From positions 310,001-374,000 of the forward strand of contig JBHGNT010000016.1 of assembly GCA_043228905.1 (NCBI GenBank): a DNA stretch of 64,000 bases, written 5' to 3'. The stretch comes from Azolla caroliniana (lineage: Eukaryota > Polypodiophyta). A program made the translations under genes and the position numbers. Within the stretch, counting starts at the first letter, position 1, and the number at the start of each line of letters is the position of its first letter. The notes below the pieces were generated by a model. That model ran no database searches, was not told where the DNA came from, and saw nothing but the letters and a program-made list of their open reading frames with translations. Of this stretch, positions 40,277 through 54,985 are shown one piece after another.

Positions 40277-41676
40277 TACGAGCCAGGTATGAACCTTTTA
40301 ATTTACCTACTAGCGCTTGTCAACTCCCTCCTCAAATTTGCTAATTTCTTCATGTCTCTCGACCTGAGCTACAAAATCTTGATTTTTTAATTCCGTAACA
40401 TAGCTAGCGCTGTTAGCTTCGATTCACATGTTTGAACACAAAAATCCGATATCACACGAGCCACGGATGAACATTTTAATTTACCTACTAGCGCTTGTCA
40501 ACTCCCTCCTCAAATTTGCTAATTTCTTCATGTCTCTCGACCTGAGCTACAAAATCTTGATTTTTTAATTCCGTAACATAGCTAGCGCTGTTAGCTTCGA
40601 TTCACATGTTTGAACACAAAAAGCCGATATCACACGAGCCACGGATGAACATTTTAATTTACCTACTAGGGCTTGTCAACTCCCTCCTCAAATTTGCTAA
40701 TTTCTTCATGTGTCTCGACCTGAGTTTCAAAATCTTGATTTTTTAATACCATATCAGAGCTAGCGTTGTTAGCTTCGATTCACATGTTTGAACACAAAAA
40801 ACTGATATCACACGAGCCTGGTATGAACATTTTAATTTACCTACTAGGGCTTGTCAACTCCCTCCTTAAATTTACTAATTTTTTCATGTGTGTCGACCTG
40901 AGTTTCAAAATCTTGATTTTTTAATACCATATCAGAGCTAGCGGTGTTAGCTTCGATTCCCATGTTTGAACACAGAAATCAGATATCAGACGAGCCTGGT
41001 ATGAACATTTTAATTTACTAACGCGCTCTTCTCCACTACCTGTCTCTCGACCTGAGTTTCAAAATCTGGATTTTTCAATTCCATATCAGAGCTAGCGTTG
41101 TTAGCTTTGATTCTTATGTTTGAACACAAAAATCCGATATCACACGAGCCAGGTATGAACATTTTAATTTACCTACTAGCGCTTATCAACTCCCTCCTCA
41201 AATTTGCTATTTTCTTCATGTCTCTCGACCTGAGTTTCAAAATCTTGATTTTTCAATTCCATATTAGAGCTAGCGTTCTTAGCTTCGATTCGCAAGTTTG
41301 AACACAAAAATCCGATATTACACGAGCCACGTATGAACATTTTAATTTACCTACTAGCGCTTGTAACCTCCCTCATGAAACTTGCTAATTTCTTCATGTC
41401 TCTCGACCTGAGTTTCAAAATCTTGATTTTTTAATTGCATATCAAAGCTAGCGCTCTTAGCTTCGATTCACATGTTTGAACACAAAAATCCGATATCACA
41501 CAAGCCACGGATGAACATTATAATTTACCTACTAGCGCTTGTCAACTCCCTCCTCAACTTTGCTAATTTCTTCATGTCTCTCGACCTGAGTTTCAAAATT
41601 TTGATTTTTTAATTCCATATCAGAGCTAGCGTTGTTAGCTTCGATTCGCATGTTTGAACATAAAAATCCGATATCA
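40277..41676 (+). repeat. 1400-bp HOR, unit 3
   Basis: Full-length unit like 37501-38900. After it, at about 41716, ccgcaaatttgc replaces ctcaaatttgc and the array passes into the 2671-bp HOR type, as 17536 and 21959 do in the other blocks. Confidence 0.9.
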
Positions 41677-44301
41677 TACGAGCCAGGTATGAACCTTTTA
41701 ATTTACCTACTAGCGCTTGTCAACTCCCTCCGCAAATTTGCTAATTTCTTCATGTCTCTCGACCTGAGTTTCAAAATCTGGATTTTTCAACTCCTTAACA
41801 GAGCTAACATTGTTAGCTTCGATTCGCATGTTTGAACACAAAAATCCGATATCACACGAGCCACGGATGAACATTTTAATTTACTAACGCGCTCTTCTCC
41901 ACTACCTCCTCAAATTTGCTAATTTCTTCATGTCTCACGACCTGAATTTCAAAATCTTGATTTTTTAAATCCATATCTGAGCTAGCGTTGTTAGCTTCGA
42001 TTCGCATGTTTGAACACAAAAATCCGATATCACACGAGCCACGGATGAACATTTTAATTTACTAACGCGCTCTTCTCCACTACCTCCTCAAATTTGCTAA
42101 TTTCTTCATGTCTCTCGACCTATGTTTCAAAATCTTGATTTATTAATTCCATATCAGAGCAAGCGTTGTTAGCTTCGATTCCCATGTTTGAATACAAAAA
42201 TACGATATCACACGAGCCACATATGAACATTTTAATTTACCTACTAGCTCTTGTCAACTCCCACCTGAAATTTGCTAATTTCTTCACGTCTCTCGACCTG
42301 ACTTTCAAAATCTTGACTTTTTAATTCCATATTAGAGCTAGCGTTGTTAGCTTTGATTCTTATGTTTGAACACAGCAATCCGATATCACACGAGCCAGGT
42401 ATGAACATTTTAATTTACCTACTAGCTCTTGTCAACTCCCTACTCAAATTTGTTAATTTCTTCATGTCTCTCGACCTGAGTTTCAAAATCTTGATTTTTG
42501 AATTCCATATTAGAGCTAGCGTTGTTAGCTTCGATTCACATGTTTTAACATAAAAATCCGATATCACACGAGCCAGGTATGAACCTTTTAATTTACCTAC
42601 TAGCGCTTGTCAACTCCCTCTTCAAATTTGCTAATTTCTTCATGTCTCTCGACCTGAGTTTCAAAATCTTGATTTTTTAATTCCATATCAGAGCTAGCGT
42701 TGTTAGCTTCGATTCGCATGTTTGAACATAAAAATCCGATATCATACGAGCCAGGTATGAACCTTTTAATTTACCGACTAGCGCTTGTCAACTCCCTCCG
42801 CAAATTAGCTAATTTCTTCATGTCTCTCGACCTGAGTTTCAAAATCTTGATTTTTTAATACCATATCAGAGCTAGCGTTGCTAGCTTCGATTCGCATGTT
42901 TGAACATAAAAATCCGATATCACACGAGCCTGGTATGAACATTTTAATTTACTAACGCGCTCTTCTCCACTACGTCCTCAAATTTACTAATTTCTTCATG
43001 TCTCTCTACCTGAGTTTCAAAATGTTTATTTTTTATATGTATATTAGAGCTAGCGTTGGTAGCTTCGATTCGCATGTTTGAACACAAAAATCCGATATCA
43101 CACGAGCTAGGTATGAACATTTTAATTTACTAACGCGCTCTTCTCTACTACCTCCTCAAATTTGCTAATTTCTTCATTTGTGTCGACCTGAGTTTCAAAA
43201 TCTTGATTTTTTAATTCCATATGACAGCTAGCGTTGTTAGCTTCGCTTCGCATGTTTGAACAAAGAAATCCGATATCACAAGAGCCAGGTATGAACATTT
43301 TAATTTACTAACGCGCTCTTCTCCACTACCTCTTCAATTTTGCTAATTTCTTCATATCTCTCGAGCTGAGTTTCAAAATCTTGATATTTTAATTCCATAT
43401 CAGAGCTAGTGCTGTTAGCTTCGATTCGCATGTTTCAACATAGAAATCCGATATCACACGAGCCAGGTATGAACATTTTAATTTACCTACTAGCTCTTGT
43501 CAACTCCCTCCTAGAATTTGCTAATTTCTTCATGTGTGTCGACCTAAGTTTCAAAACTTGATTTTTTAATTCCATATCACAGCTAGCGTTGTTAGCTTCG
43601 ATTCCCATGTTTGAACACAGAAATCAGATATCACTCGAGCCTGGTATGAACATTTTAATTTACTAACGTGCTCTTTTCCACTACCGCCTCAAATTTGCTA
43701 ATTTCTTCATGTCTCTCGACCTGAGTTTCAAAATCTTGATTTTTCAATTCCATATCAGAGCTAGCGTTCTTAGCTTTGATTCTTATGTTTGAACACAAAA
43801 ATCCGATATCACACGAGCCAGGTATGAACATTTTAATTTACTGACTAGCTCTTCTCAACTCCCTCCTCAAATTTCTTAATTTCTTCATGTCTCTCGACCT
43901 GAGTTTCAAAATCTTGATTTTTTAATTCCATAACAGAGCTAGCGCTGTTAGCTTCGATTCACATGTTTGAACACAAAAATCTGATATCACACGAACCACG
44001 TATGAACATTTTAATTTACCTACTAGCGCTTGTCAACTCCCTCTTCAAATTTACTAATTTCTTCATGTCTCTCGACCTGAGTTTCAAAATCTTGATTTTT
44101 CAATTTCATATTAGTGCTAGCGTTGTTAGCTTCGATTCGCATGTTTGAACACAAAAATCCGATATCACACGAGCCACGTATGAACATTTTAATATAACCT
44201 ACTAGCTCTTGTCAACTCCCTCCTAAAATTTGCTAATTTCTTCATGTCTCTCGACCTGAGTTTCAAAATCTTGATTTTTTAATTCCATATCAGAGCTAGC
44301 G
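41632..44301 (+). repeat. Divergent first unit of the 2671-bp HOR (2670 bp)
   Basis: It is collinear with the 2671-bp units that follow, but lacks the aagctt insertion, which explains 2670 rather than 2671. It differs in the two monomers at about 42560-42930. It matches 17536 to about 19860 at offset 24,096, so it sits between the 4423-bp HOR and the homogenised 2671-bp array. Confidence 0.88.
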
Positions 44302-46972
44302 TTGTTAGCTTCGATTCGCATGTTTGAACATAAAAATCCGATATCCTACGAGCCAGGTATGAACCTTTTAATTTACCTACTAGCGCTTGTCAACTCCCTC
44401 CGCAAATTAGCTAATTTCTTCATGTCTCTCGACCTGAAATTCAAAATCTGGATTTTTCAACTCCTTAACAGAGCTAACGTTGTTAGCTTCGATTCGCATG
44501 TTTGAACACAAAAATCCGATATCACATGAGCCACGGATGAACATTTTAATTTACTAACGCGCTCTTCTCCACTACCTCCTCAAATTTGCTAATTTCTTCA
44601 TGTCTCACGACCTGAATTTCAAAATCTTGATTTTTTAAATCCATATCTGAGCTAGCGTTGTTAGCTTCGATTCGCATGTTTGAACACAGAAATCAGATAT
44701 CAGACGAGCCACGGATGAACATTTTAATTTACTAACGCGCTCTTCTCCACTACCTCCTCAAATTTGCTAATTTCTTCATGTCTCTCGACCTATGTTTCAA
44801 AATCTTGATTTTTTAATTCCATATCAGAGCAAGCGTTGTTAGCTTCGATTCCCATGTTTGAATACAAAAATACGATATCACACGAGCCACATATGAACAT
44901 TTTAATTTACCTACTAGCTCTTGTCAACTCCCACCTGAAATTTGCTAATTTCTTCACGTCTCTCGACCTGACTTTCAAAATCTTGACTTTTTAATTCCAT
45001 ATTAGAGCTAGCGTTGTTAGCTTTGATTCTTATGTTTGAACACAGCAATCCGATATCACACGAGCCAGGTATGAACATTTTAATTTACCTACTAGCTCTT
45101 GTCAACTCCCTACTCAAATTTGTTAATTTCTTCATGTCTCTCGACCTGAGTTTCAAAATCTTGATTTTTGAATTCCATATTAGAGCTAGCGTTGTTAGCT
45201 TCGATTCACATGTTTTAACATAAAAATCAGATATCATACGAGCCAGGTATGAACCTTTTAATTTACCTACTAACGCTTGTTAACTCCCTCCTCAAATTTG
45301 CTAATTTCTTCATATCTCTCGACCTGAAGCTTCAAAATCTTGATTTTTTAATTCCATAACATAGCTAGCGCTGTTAGCTTCGATTCACATGTTTGAACAC
45401 AAAAATCCGATATCACACGAGCCATGGATGAACATTTTAATTTACCTACTAGCGCTTGTCAACTCCCTCCTCAAATTTGCTAATTTCTTCATGTCTCTCG
45501 ACCTGAGTTTCAAAATCTTGATTTTTTAATTCCATATCAGAGCTAGCGCTGTTAGCTTCGATTCACATGTTTGAACACAAAAATCCGATATCACACGAGC
45601 CTGGTATGAACATTTTAATTTACTAACGCGCTCTTCTCCACTACGTCCTCAAATTTACTAATTTCTTCATGTCTCTCTACCTGAGTTTCAAAATGTTTAT
45701 TTTTTATATGTATATTAGAGCTAGCGTTGGTAGCTTCGATTCGCATGTTTGAACACAAAAATCCGATATCACACGAGCTAGGTATGAACATTTTAATTTA
45801 CTAACGCGCTCTTCTCTACTACCTCCTCAAATTTGCTAATTTCTTCATTTGTGTCGACCTGAGTTTCAAAATCTTGATTTTTTAATTCCATATGACAGCT
45901 AGCGTTGTTAGCTTCGCTTCGCATGTTTGAACAAAGAAATCCGATATCACAAGAGCCAGGTATGAACATTTTAATTTACTAACGCGCTCTTCTCCACTAC
46001 CTCTTCAATTTTGCTAATTTCTTCATATCTCTCGAGCTGAGTTTCAAAATCTTGATATTTTAATTCCATATCAGAGCTAGTGCTGTTAGCTTCGATTCGC
46101 ATGTTTCAACATAGAAATCCGATATCACACGAGCCAGGTATGAACATTTTAATTTACCTACTAGCTCTTGTCAACTCCCTCCTAGAATTTGCTAATTTCT
46201 TCATGTGTGTCGACCTAAGTTTCAAAACTTGATTTTTTAATTCCATATCACAGCTAGCGTTGTTAGCTTCGATTCCCATGTTTGAACACAGAAATCAGAT
46301 ATCACTCGAGCCTGGTATGAACATTTTAATTTACTAACGTGCTCTTTTCCACTACCGCCTCAAATTTGCTAATTTCTTCATGTCTCTCGACCTGAGTTTC
46401 AAAATCTTGATTTTTCAATTCCATATCAGAGCTAGCGTTCTTAGCTTTGATTCTTATGTTTGAACACAAAAATCCGATATCACACGAGCCAGGTATGAAC
46501 ATTTTAATTTACTGACTAGCTCTTCTCAACTCCCTCCTCAAATTTCTTAATTTCTTCATGTCTCTCGACCTGAGTTTCAAAATCTTGATTTTTTAATTCC
46601 ATAACAGAGCTAGCGCTGTTAGCTTCGATTCACATGTTTGAACACAAAAATCTGATATCACACGAACCACGTATGAACATTTTAATTTACCTACTAGCGC
46701 TTGTCAACTCCCTCTTCAAATTTACTAATTTCTTCATGTCTCTCGACCTGAGTTTCAAAATCTTGATTTTTCAATTTCATATTAGTGCTAGCGTTGTTAG
46801 CTTCGATTCGCATGTTTGAACACAAAAATCCGATATCACACGAGCCACGTATGAACATTTTAATATAACCTACTAGCTCTTGTCAACTCCCTCCTAAAAT
46901 TTGCTAATTTCTTCATGTCTCTCGACCTGAGTTTCAAAATCTTGATTTTTTAATTCCATATCAGAGCTAGCG
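44302..46972 (+). repeat. 2671-bp HOR, unit 1
   Basis: Fifteen monomers with net +1 bp: +1 at ctgaagcttc, +1 at aatataacctac and -1 at caaaacttg. Unit-specific variants include aaaatcagatatcatacg (about 45223), gccatggatg (about 45421) and cagaaatcagatatcag (about 44687). At diagnostic sites it reads c at 44353 and t at 46414. Confidence 0.93.
44472..44488. other. Perfect 7-bp dyad fixed in the 2671-bp HOR
   Basis: Same perfect dyad as at 7165. It recurs once per 2671-bp unit (about 47143, 49814, 52485, 55156, 56582) and also near 17705, 22130 and 29697. The homologous place in the first divergent unit (about 41808) reads aacattgttagc, which breaks the inner pair. Confidence 0.75.
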
Positions 46973-49643
46973 TTGTTAGCTTCGATTCGCATGTTTGAAC
47001 ATAAAAATCCGATATCCTACGAGGCAGGTATGAACCTTTTAATTTACCTACTAGCGCTTGTCAACTCCCTCCGCAAATTAGCTAATTTCTTCATGTCTCT
47101 CGACCTGAAATTCAAAATCTGGATTTTTCAACTCCTTAACAGAGCTAACGTTGTTAGCTTCGATTCGCATGTTTGAACACAAAAATCCGATATCACATGA
47201 GCCACGGATGAACATTTTAATTTACTAACGCGCTCTTCTCCACTACCTCCTCAAATTTGCTAATTTCTTCATGTCTCACGACCTGAATTTCAAAATCTTG
47301 ATTTTTTAAATCCATATCTGAGCTAGCGTTGTTAGCTTCGATTCGCATGTTTGAACACAAAAATCCGATATCACACGAGCCACGGATGAACATTTTAATT
47401 TACTAACGCGCTCTTCTCCACTACCTCCTCAAATTTGCTAATTTCTTCATGTCTCTCGACCTATGTTTCAAAATCTTGATTTTTTAATTCCATATCAGAG
47501 CAAGCGTTGTTAGCTTCGATTCCCATGTTTGAATACAAAAATACGATATCACACGAGCCACATATGAACATTTTAATTTACCTACTAGCTCTTGTCAACT
47601 CCCACCTGAAATTTGCTAATTTCTTCACGTCTCTCGACCTGACTTTCAAAATCTTGACTTTTTAATTCCATATTAGAGCTAGCGTTGTTAGCTTTGATTC
47701 TTATGTTTGAACACAGCAATCCGATATCACACGAGCCAGGTATGAACATTTTAATTTACCTACTAGCTCTTGTCAACTCCCTACTCAAATTTGTTAATTT
47801 CTTCATGTCTCTCGACCTGAGTTTCAAAATCTTGATTTTTGAATTCCATATTAGAGCTAGCGTTGTTAGCTTCGATTCACATGTTTTAACATAAAAATCC
47901 GATATCATACGAGCCAGGTATGAACCTTTTAATTTACCTACTAACGCTTGTTAACTCCCTCCTCAAATTTGCTAATTTCTTCATATCTCTCGACCTGAAG
48001 CTTCAAAATCTTGATTTTTTAATTCCATAACATAGCTAGCGCTGTTAGCTTCGATTCACATGTTTGAACACAAAAATCCGATATCACACGAGCCACGGAT
48101 GAACATTTTAATTTACCTACTAGCGCTTGTCAACTCCCTCCTCAAATTTGCTAATTTCTTCATGTCTCTCGACCTGAGTTTCAAAATCTTGATTTTTTAA
48201 TTCCATATCAGAGCTAGCGCTGTTAGCTTCGATTCACATGTTTGAACACAAAAATCCGATATCACACGAGCCTGGTATGAACATTTTAATTTACTAACGC
48301 GCTCTTCTCCACTACGTCCTCAAATTTACTAATTTCTTCATGTCTCTCTACCTGAGTTTCAAAATGTTTATTTTTTATATGTATATTAGAGCTAGCGTTG
48401 GTAGCTTCGATTCGCATGTTTGAACACAAAAATCCGATATCACACGAGCTAGGTATGAACATTTTAATTTACTAACGCGCTCTTCTCTACTACCTCCTCA
48501 AATTTGCTAATTTCTTCATTTGTGTCGACCTGAGTTTCAAAATCTTGATTTTTTAATTCCATATGACAGCTAGCGTTGTTAGCTTCGCTTCGCATGTTTG
48601 AACAAAGAAATCCGATATCACAAGAGCCAGGTATGAACATTTTAATTTACTAACGCGCTCTTCTCCACTACCTCTTCAATTTTGCTAATTTCTTCATATC
48701 TCTCGAGCTGAGTTTCAAAATCTTGATATTTTAATTCCATATCAGAGCTAGTGCTGTTAGCTTCGATTCGCATGTTTCAACATAGAAATCCGATATCACA
48801 CGAGCCAGGTATGAACATTTTAATTTACCTACTAGCTCTTGTCAACTCCCTCCTAGAATTTGCTAATTTCTTCATGTGTGTCGACCTAAGTTTCAAAACT
48901 TGATTTTTTAATTCCATATCACAGCTAGCGTTGTTAGCTTCGATTCCCATGTTTGAACACAGAAATCAGATATCACTCGAGCCTGGTATGAACATTTTAA
49001 TTTACTAACGTGCTCTTTTCCACTACCGCCTCAAATTTGCTAATTTCTTCATGTCTCTCGACCTGAGTTTCAAAATCTTGATTTCTCAATTCCATATCAG
49101 AGCTAGCGTTCTTAGCTTTGATTCTTATGTTTGAACACAAAAATCCGATATCACACGAGCCAGGTATGAACATTTTAATTTACTGACTAGCTCTTCTCAA
49201 CTCCCTCCTCAAATTTCTTAATTTCTTCATGTCTCTCGACCTGAGTTTCAAAATCTTGATTTTTTAATTCCATAACAGAGCTAGCGCTGTTAGCTTCGAT
49301 TCACATGTTTGAACACAAAAATCTGATATCACACGAACCACGTATGAACATTTTAATTTACCTACTAGCGCTTGTCAACTCCCTCTTCAAATTTACTAAT
49401 TTCTTCATGTCTCTCGACCTGAGTTTCAAAATCTTGATTTTTCAATTTCATATTAGTGCTAGCGTTGTTAGCTTCGATTCGCATGTTTGAACACAAAAAT
49501 CCGATATCACACGAGCCACGTATGAACATTTTAATATAACCTACTAGCTCTTGTCAACTCCCTCCTAAAATTTGCTAATTTCTTCATGTCTCTCGACCTG
49601 AGTTTCAAAATCTTGATTTTTTAATTCCATATCAGAGCTAGCG
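46973..49643 (+). repeat. 2671-bp HOR, unit 2
   Basis: Near-identical to its neighbours. Diagnostic sites: g at 47024 (gaggcagg) and c at 49085 (gatttctcaa). It shares both states with unit 4 but only the first with unit 3. Confidence 0.93.
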
Positions 49644-52314
49644 TTGTTAGCTTCGATTCGCATGTTTGAACATAAAAATCCGATATCCTACGAGGCAGGT
49701 ATGAACCTTTTAATTTACCTACTAGCGCTTGTCAACTCCCTCCGCAAATTAGCTAATTTCTTCATGTCTCTCGACCTGAAATTCAAAATCTGGATTTTTC
49801 AACTCCTTAACAGAGCTAACGTTGTTAGCTTCGATTCGCATGTTTGAACACAAAAATCCGATATCACATGAGCCACGGATGAACATTTTAATTTACTAAC
49901 GCGCTCTTCTCCACTACCTCCTCAAATTTGCTAATTTCTTCATGTCTCACGACCTGAATTTCAAAATCTTGATTTTTTAAATCCATATCTGAGCTAGCGT
50001 TGTTAGCTTCGATTCGCATGTTTGAACACAAAAATCCGATATCACACGAGCCACGGATGAACATTTTAATTTACTAACGCGCTCTTCTCCACTACCTCCT
50101 CAAATTTGCTAATTTCTTCATGTCTCTCGACCTATGTTTCAAAATCTTGATTTTTTAATTCCATATCAGAGCAAGCGTTGTTAGCTTCGATTCCCATGTT
50201 TGAATACAAAAATACGATATCACACGAGCCACATATGAACATTTTAATTTACCTACTAGCTCTTGTCAACTCCCACCTGAAATTTGCTAATTTCTTCACG
50301 TCTCTCGACCTGACTTTCAAAATCTTGACTTTTTAATTCCATATTAGAGCTAGCGTTGTTAGCTTTGATTCTTATGTTTGAACACAGCAATCCGATATCA
50401 CACGAGCCAGGTATGAACATTTTAATTTACCTACTAGCTCTTGTCAACTCCCTACTCAAATTTGTTAATTTCTTCATGTCTCTCGACCTGAGTTTCAAAA
50501 TCTTGATTTTTGAATTCCATATTAGAGCTAGCGTTGTTAGCTTCGATTCACATGTTTTAACATAAAAATCCGATATCATACGAGCCAGGTATGAACCTTT
50601 TAATTTACCTACTAACGCTTGTTAACTCCCTCCTCAAATTTGCTAATTTCTTCATATCTCTCGACCTGAAGCTTCAAAATCTTGATTTTTTAATTCCATA
50701 ACATAGCTAGCGCTGTTAGCTTCGATTCACATGTTTGAACACAAAAATCCGATATCACACGAGCCACGGATGAACATTTTAATTTACCTACTAGCGCTTG
50801 TCAACTCCCTCCTCAAATTTGCTAATTTCTTCATGTCTCTCGACCTGAGTTTCAAAATCTTGATTTTTTAATTCCATATCAGAGCTAGCGCTGTTAGCTT
50901 CGATTCACATGTTTGAACACAAAAATCCGATATCACACGAGCCTGGTATGAACATTTTAATTTACTAACGCGCTCTTCTCCACTACGTCCTCAAATTTAC
51001 TAATTTCTTCATGTCTCTCTACCTGAGTTTCAAAATGTTTATTTTTTATATGTATATTAGAGCTAGCGTTGGTAGCTTCGATTCGCATGTTTGAACACAA
51101 AAATCCGATATCACACGAGCTAGGTATGAACATTTTAATTTACTAACGCGCTCTTCTCTACTACCTCCTCAAATTTGCTAATTTCTTCATTTGTGTCGAC
51201 CTGAGTTTCAAAATCTTGATTTTTTAATTCCATATGACAGCTAGCGTTGTTAGCTTCGCTTCGCATGTTTGAACAAAGAAATCCGATATCACAAGAGCCA
51301 GGTATGAACATTTTAATTTACTAACGCGCTCTTCTCCACTACCTCTTCAATTTTGCTAATTTCTTCATATCTCTCGAGCTGAGTTTCAAAATCTTGATAT
51401 TTTAATTCCATATCAGAGCTAGTGCTGTTAGCTTCGATTCGCATGTTTCAACATAGAAATCCGATATCACACGAGCCAGGTATGAACATTTTAATTTACC
51501 TACTAGCTCTTGTCAACTCCCTCCTAGAATTTGCTAATTTCTTCATGTGTGTCGACCTAAGTTTCAAAACTTGATTTTTTAATTCCATATCACAGCTAGC
51601 GTTGTTAGCTTCGATTCCCATGTTTGAACACAGAAATCAGATATCACTCGAGCCTGGTATGAACATTTTAATTTACTAACGTGCTCTTTTCCACTACCGC
51701 CTCAAATTTGCTAATTTCTTCATGTCTCTCGACCTGAGTTTCAAAATCTTGATTTTTCAATTCCATATCAGAGCTAGCGTTCTTAGCTTTGATTCTTATG
51801 TTTGAACACAAAAATCCGATATCACACGAGCCAGGTATGAACATTTTAATTTACTGACTAGCTCTTCTCAACTCCCTCCTCAAATTTCTTAATTTCTTCA
51901 TGTCTCTCGACCTGAGTTTCAAAATCTTGATTTTTTAATTCCATAACAGAGCTAGCGCTGTTAGCTTCGATTCACATGTTTGAACACAAAAATCTGATAT
52001 CACACGAACCACGTATGAACATTTTAATTTACCTACTAGCGCTTGTCAACTCCCTCTTCAAATTTACTAATTTCTTCATGTCTCTCGACCTGAGTTTCAA
52101 AATCTTGATTTTTCAATTTCATATTAGTGCTAGCGTTGTTAGCTTCGATTCGCATGTTTGAACACAAAAATCCGATATCACACGAGCCACGTATGAACAT
52201 TTTAATATAACCTACTAGCTCTTGTCAACTCCCTCCTAAAATTTGCTAATTTCTTCATGTCTCTCGACCTGAGTTTCAAAATCTTGATTTTTTAATTCCA
52301 TATCAGAGCTAGCG
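49644..52314 (+). repeat. 2671-bp HOR, unit 3
   Basis: Near-identical to its neighbours. Diagnostic sites: g at 49695 and t at 51756. Confidence 0.93.
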
Positions 52315-54985
52315 TTGTTAGCTTCGATTCGCATGTTTGAACATAAAAATCCGATATCCTACGAGGCAGGTATGAACCTTTTAATTTACCTACTAGCGCT
52401 TGTCAACTCCCTCCGCAAATTAGCTAATTTCTTCATGTCTCTCGACCTGAAATTCAAAATCTGGATTTTTCAACTCCTTAACAGAGCTAACGTTGTTAGC
52501 TTCGATTCGCATGTTTGAACACAAAAATCCGATATCACATGAGCCACGGATGAACATTTTAATTTACTAACGCGCTCTTCTCCACTACCTCCTCAAATTT
52601 GCTAATTTCTTCATGTCTCACGACCTGAATTTCAAAATCTTGATTTTTTAAATCCATATCTGAGCTAGCGTTGTTAGCTTCGATTCGCATGTTTGAACAC
52701 AAAAATCCGATATCACACGAGCCACGGATGAACATTTTAATTTACTAACGCGCTCTTCTCCACTACCTCCTCAAATTTGCTAATTTCTTCATGTCTCTCG
52801 ACCTATGTTTCAAAATCTTGATTTTTTAATTCCATATCAGAGCAAGCGTTGTTAGCTTCGATTCCCATGTTTGAATACAAAAATACGATATCACACGAGC
52901 CACATATGAACATTTTAATTTACCTACTAGCTCTTGTCAACTCCCACCTGAAATTTGCTAATTTCTTCACGTCTCTCGACCTGACTTTCAAAATCTTGAC
53001 TTTTTAATTCCATATTAGAGCTAGCGTTGTTAGCTTTGATTCTTATGTTTGAACACAGCAATCCGATATCACACGAGCCAGGTATGAACATTTTAATTTA
53101 CCTACTAGCTCTTGTCAACTCCCTACTCAAATTTGTTAATTTCTTCATGTCTCTCGACCTGAGTTTCAAAATCTTGATTTTTGAATTCCATATTAGAGCT
53201 AGCGTTGTTAGCTTCGATTCACATGTTTTAACATAAAAATCCGATATCATACGAGCCAGGTATGAACCTTTTAATTTACCTACTAACGCTTGTTAACTCC
53301 CTCCTCAAATTTGCTAATTTCTTCATATCTCTCGACCTGAAGCTTCAAAATCTTGATTTTTTAATTCCATAACATAGCTAGCGCTGTTAGCTTCGATTCA
53401 CATGTTTGAACACAAAAATCCGATATCACACGAGCCACGGATGAACATTTTAATTTACCTACTAGCGCTTGTCAACTCCCTCCTCAAATTTGCTAATTTC
53501 TTCATGTCTCTCGACCTGAGTTTCAAAATCTTGATTTTTTAATTCCATATCAGAGCTAGCGCTGTTAGCTTCGATTCACATGTTTGAACACAAAAATCCG
53601 ATATCACACGAGCCTGGTATGAACATTTTAATTTACTAACGCGCTCTTCTCCACTACGTCCTCAAATTTACTAATTTCTTCATGTCTCTCTACCTGAGTT
53701 TCAAAATGTTTATTTTTTATATGTATATTAGAGCTAGCGTTGGTAGCTTCGATTCGCATGTTTGAACACAAAAATCCGATATCACACGAGCTAGGTATGA
53801 ACATTTTAATTTACTAACGCGCTCTTCTCTACTACCTCCTCAAATTTGCTAATTTCTTCATTTGTGTCGACCTGAGTTTCAAAATCTTGATTTTTTAATT
53901 CCATATGACAGCTAGCGTTGTTAGCTTCGCTTCGCATGTTTGAACAAAGAAATCCGATATCACAAGAGCCAGGTATGAACATTTTAATTTACTAACGCGC
54001 TCTTCTCCACTACCTCTTCAATTTTGCTAATTTCTTCATATCTCTCGAGCTGAGTTTCAAAATCTTGATATTTTAATTCCATATCAGAGCTAGTGCTGTT
54101 AGCTTCGATTCGCATGTTTCAACATAGAAATCCGATATCACACGAGCCAGGTATGAACATTTTAATTTACCTACTAGCTCTTGTCAACTCCCTCCTAGAA
54201 TTTGCTAATTTCTTCATGTGTGTCGACCTAAGTTTCAAAACTTGATTTTTTAATTCCATATCACAGCTAGCGTTGTTAGCTTCGATTCCCATGTTTGAAC
54301 ACAGAAATCAGATATCACTCGAGCCTGGTATGAACATTTTAATTTACTAACGTGCTCTTTTCCACTACCGCCTCAAATTTGCTAATTTCTTCATGTCTCT
54401 CGACCTGAGTTTCAAAATCTTGATTTCTCAATTCCATATCAGAGCTAGCGTTCTTAGCTTTGATTCTTATGTTTGAACACAAAAATCCGATATCACACGA
54501 GCCAGGTATGAACATTTTAATTTACTGACTAGCTCTTCTCAACTCCCTCCTCAAATTTCTTAATTTCTTCATGTCTCTCGACCTGAGTTTCAAAATCTTG
54601 ATTTTTTAATTCCATAACAGAGCTAGCGCTGTTAGCTTCGATTCACATGTTTGAACACAAAAATCTGATATCACACGAACCACGTATGAACATTTTAATT
54701 TACCTACTAGCGCTTGTCAACTCCCTCTTCAAATTTACTAATTTCTTCATGTCTCTCGACCTGAGTTTCAAAATCTTGATTTTTCAATTTCATATTAGTG
54801 CTAGCGTTGTTAGCTTCGATTCGCATGTTTGAACACAAAAATCCGATATCACACGAGCCACGTATGAACATTTTAATATAACCTACTAGCTCTTGTCAAC
54901 TCCCTCCTAAAATTTGCTAATTTCTTCATGTCTCTCGACCTGAGTTTCAAAATCTTGATTTTTTAATTCCATATCAGAGCTAGCG
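52315..54985 (+). repeat. 2671-bp HOR, unit 4
   Basis: Near-identical to unit 2, including the gatttctcaa variant at 54427, exactly 5342 bp (two units) after the one at 49085. First diagnostic site is g at 52366. Confidence 0.93.
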
